Assembly: GCF_012847295.1 (NCBI RefSeq)
Contig: NZ_JABBDY010000004.1
Location: 124,001-188,000, forward strand
DNA length: 64,000 bases
Direction: 5' to 3'
DNA from: Microbacterium sp. MF43
GTDB taxonomy: Bacteria; Actinomycetota; Actinomycetes; Actinomycetales; Microbacteriaceae
Made by a program: the position numbers and the translations under genes. Below the pieces are notes generated by a model that did not search any database, was not told the DNA's origin, and saw only the letters and a program-made list of their open reading frames with translations. This document shows positions 63,189 to 64,000 of the stretch, piece by piece (the first letter of the stretch is position 1; each line of letters opens with the position of its first letter).

Positions 63189-64000
63189 ATGAGAAGGACG
63201 GATGCCTCGGCCCGCCGGGCCGCGGCGGTGCTCGCGGCCGTCGTCGCGGCAGGCGGCATCGCACGTCGCGCCCGCCTGGTGGAGGCCGGGCACTCGCAGC
63301 GCACCATCGCGGCGGTGATCGCAGCGGGCGAGCTGGTCGCCGTCCGGCGTCTGTGGGTGGCGCTGCGGACAGCGGACCCGCTGCGCCTCGCGGCCGCCCG
63401 CGCCGGCGTCACTCTGTCCTGCGTGACGCAGGCACGCCGCCTCGAACTCTGGGTCGACGGCGCCGACCCCGCTCCGCACGTCGCCGCGAGCCCGAACGCC
63501 GGGCGCGTGTCCGCGGCACCGGGCGCGCGCGTGCATCGGGCGCGGCCCCTGGTGCCGCGGCATCCGGACTCTCTTGAAGATCCGATCGAGAACGTACTGG
63601 CCCTCGTCTGCGCGTGCCAGCCGTACGAATCGGCGTTCGCGGTCGTCGAATCCGCGCTGAATAAGCGGCTCGTCGACAAGGACTCCCTCCTCGGACTCCC
63701 CCTGCCGGGCGTGGCCCGCCGGATCGTGACCGAAGCCAGCCCGTTCTCAGACTCCGGCCTCGAGACCTTCGTCACGGTCCGGCTTCGCTGGATGGATGTG
63801 CGCATCGTGCCCCAGGTGTGGATAGCCGGGCACCGCGTCGACTTCCTCATCGGGGAGCGCCTGATCCTCCAGGTCGACGGAGGTCACCACGTGGGGCGTC
63901 AGCGGGCGGACGACAACGCACACGACGCCCAGCTGAGGCTGATGGGGTATCACGTCATCCGCGTCGGGTACATCCAGATCGTGGAGGACTGGCCGGCCGT
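63189..64000 (+). CDS. DUF559 endonuclease-like protein with AbiEi-like N-terminus, truncated by window end
   Basis: The frame is open from ATG 63189 to the end of the window (270 codons, no stop). Residues ~20-55 (AGGIARRARLVEAGHSQRTI, AAVIAAGELVAVRRLWVAL) look like the winged helix found at the N-terminus of AbiEi/DUF559 proteins. From about residue 205 the sequence matches DUF559: WIAGHRVDFLIGERLILQVD, then GGHHVGRQRADDNAHDAQLR and LMGYHVIRVGYIQIV. This is the Vsr-like, very-short-patch-repair endonuclease fold with the D...Q-V-D core. Such genes are common in Microbacteriaceae and are of uncertain role (DNA repair, defence or toxin-antitoxin remnants). The gap 62968-63188 before it contains nothing I can name. 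Confidence 0.8.
   Translation, partial: MRRTDASARRAAAVLAAVVAAGGIARRARLVEAGHSQRTIAAVIAAGELVAVRRLWVALRTADPLRLAAARAGVTLSCVTQARRLELWVDGADPAPHVAASPNAGRVSAAPGARVHRARPLVPRHPDSLEDPIENVLALVCACQPYESAFAVVESALNKRLVDKDSLLGLPLPGVARRIVTEASPFSDSGLETFVTVRLRWMDVRIVPQVWIAGHRVDFLIGERLILQVDGGHHVGRQRADDNAHDAQLRLMGYHVIRVGYIQIVEDWPA

Overview
The window is chromosomal DNA of a high-GC actinobacterium. Gene content and style (4-nt ATGA/GTGA overlaps, GTG starts, leaderless promoters, a cebEFG-bglC-cebR locus, YtrA- and PadR-type regulators, abundant GGATGCC/GGCATCC words) fit Microbacteriaceae, most likely Microbacterium or a close relative. The genus is an inference from gene content; no rRNA is present. About 55 protein genes fill almost the whole window. 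No tRNA, rRNA, CRISPR array, insertion sequence or prophage was recognised.

Layout. 1-2963: end of an Mrp/Mnh Na+/H+ antiporter operon (C-terminus of MnhC, then MnhD-E-F-G). 2984-9649: penicillin-acylase-family hydrolase, argG, a DUF1254/DUF1214 protein with an acidic repeat tail, and a Pr6Pr-type membrane protein. 9728-15824: purA, a beta-propeller lactonase, a secondary alkylsulfatase, an AI-2E transporter and chorismate mutase. 15849-19289: a small catabolic-looking locus (RraA-like protein, 644-aa enzyme of unknown specificity, FCD-type GntR regulator, perfect 18-bp palindrome). 19451-21446: a YtrA-type regulator/ABC transporter operon with its operator. 21542-26020: two tandem paralogues of unknown function, a 45-aa membrane protein and purL. 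26121-32131: an ArsR/SRPBCC pair with a leaderless promoter, a fatty-acid desaturase, TerC, and a secreted phytase-like/GDPD fusion. 32277-34426: kdpE and a KdpD-like kinase lacking the usual N-terminal domains. 34427-35067: non-coding, with a composite 19-bp repeat array. 35068-40636: a small membrane protein, sufU-sufS, a KimA-like potassium importer and an M20 amidohydrolase. 40760-46564: LacI/GH13 pair, apt, a 2-hydroxyacid dehydrogenase, a DUF1761-like protein, purQ and purS. 46736-52761: the cello-oligosaccharide operon with three CebR operators. 52779-58398: VOC dioxygenase-like protein, NCS2 permease, purC, PadR and a DHA2 drug-efflux protein. 58424-64000: purD, a sterol-carrier-like protein, a 2-TM protein, a class V aminotransferase-fold enzyme, an unknown protein and the start of a DUF559 protein.

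How the parts work together. Purine synthesis and salvage genes are numerous but dispersed (purA, purL, purQ, purS, purC, purD, apt, NCS2 permease). Cellobiose/cello-oligosaccharide use is a self-contained regulon: CebR represses an operon for the binding protein, two permeases, beta-glucosidase and itself. A hairpin between cebE and cebF probably sets a surplus of binding protein.

The most interesting new signal concerns potassium. A nearly identical 20-mer lies upstream of both the KdpD-like kinase and the KimA-like importer, no kdpFABC is visible, and a large repeat array sits where kdpFABC might be expected. This suggests a rewired KdpDE regulon that controls a KimA-type importer. It is an inference that can be tested by comparison and by binding assays.
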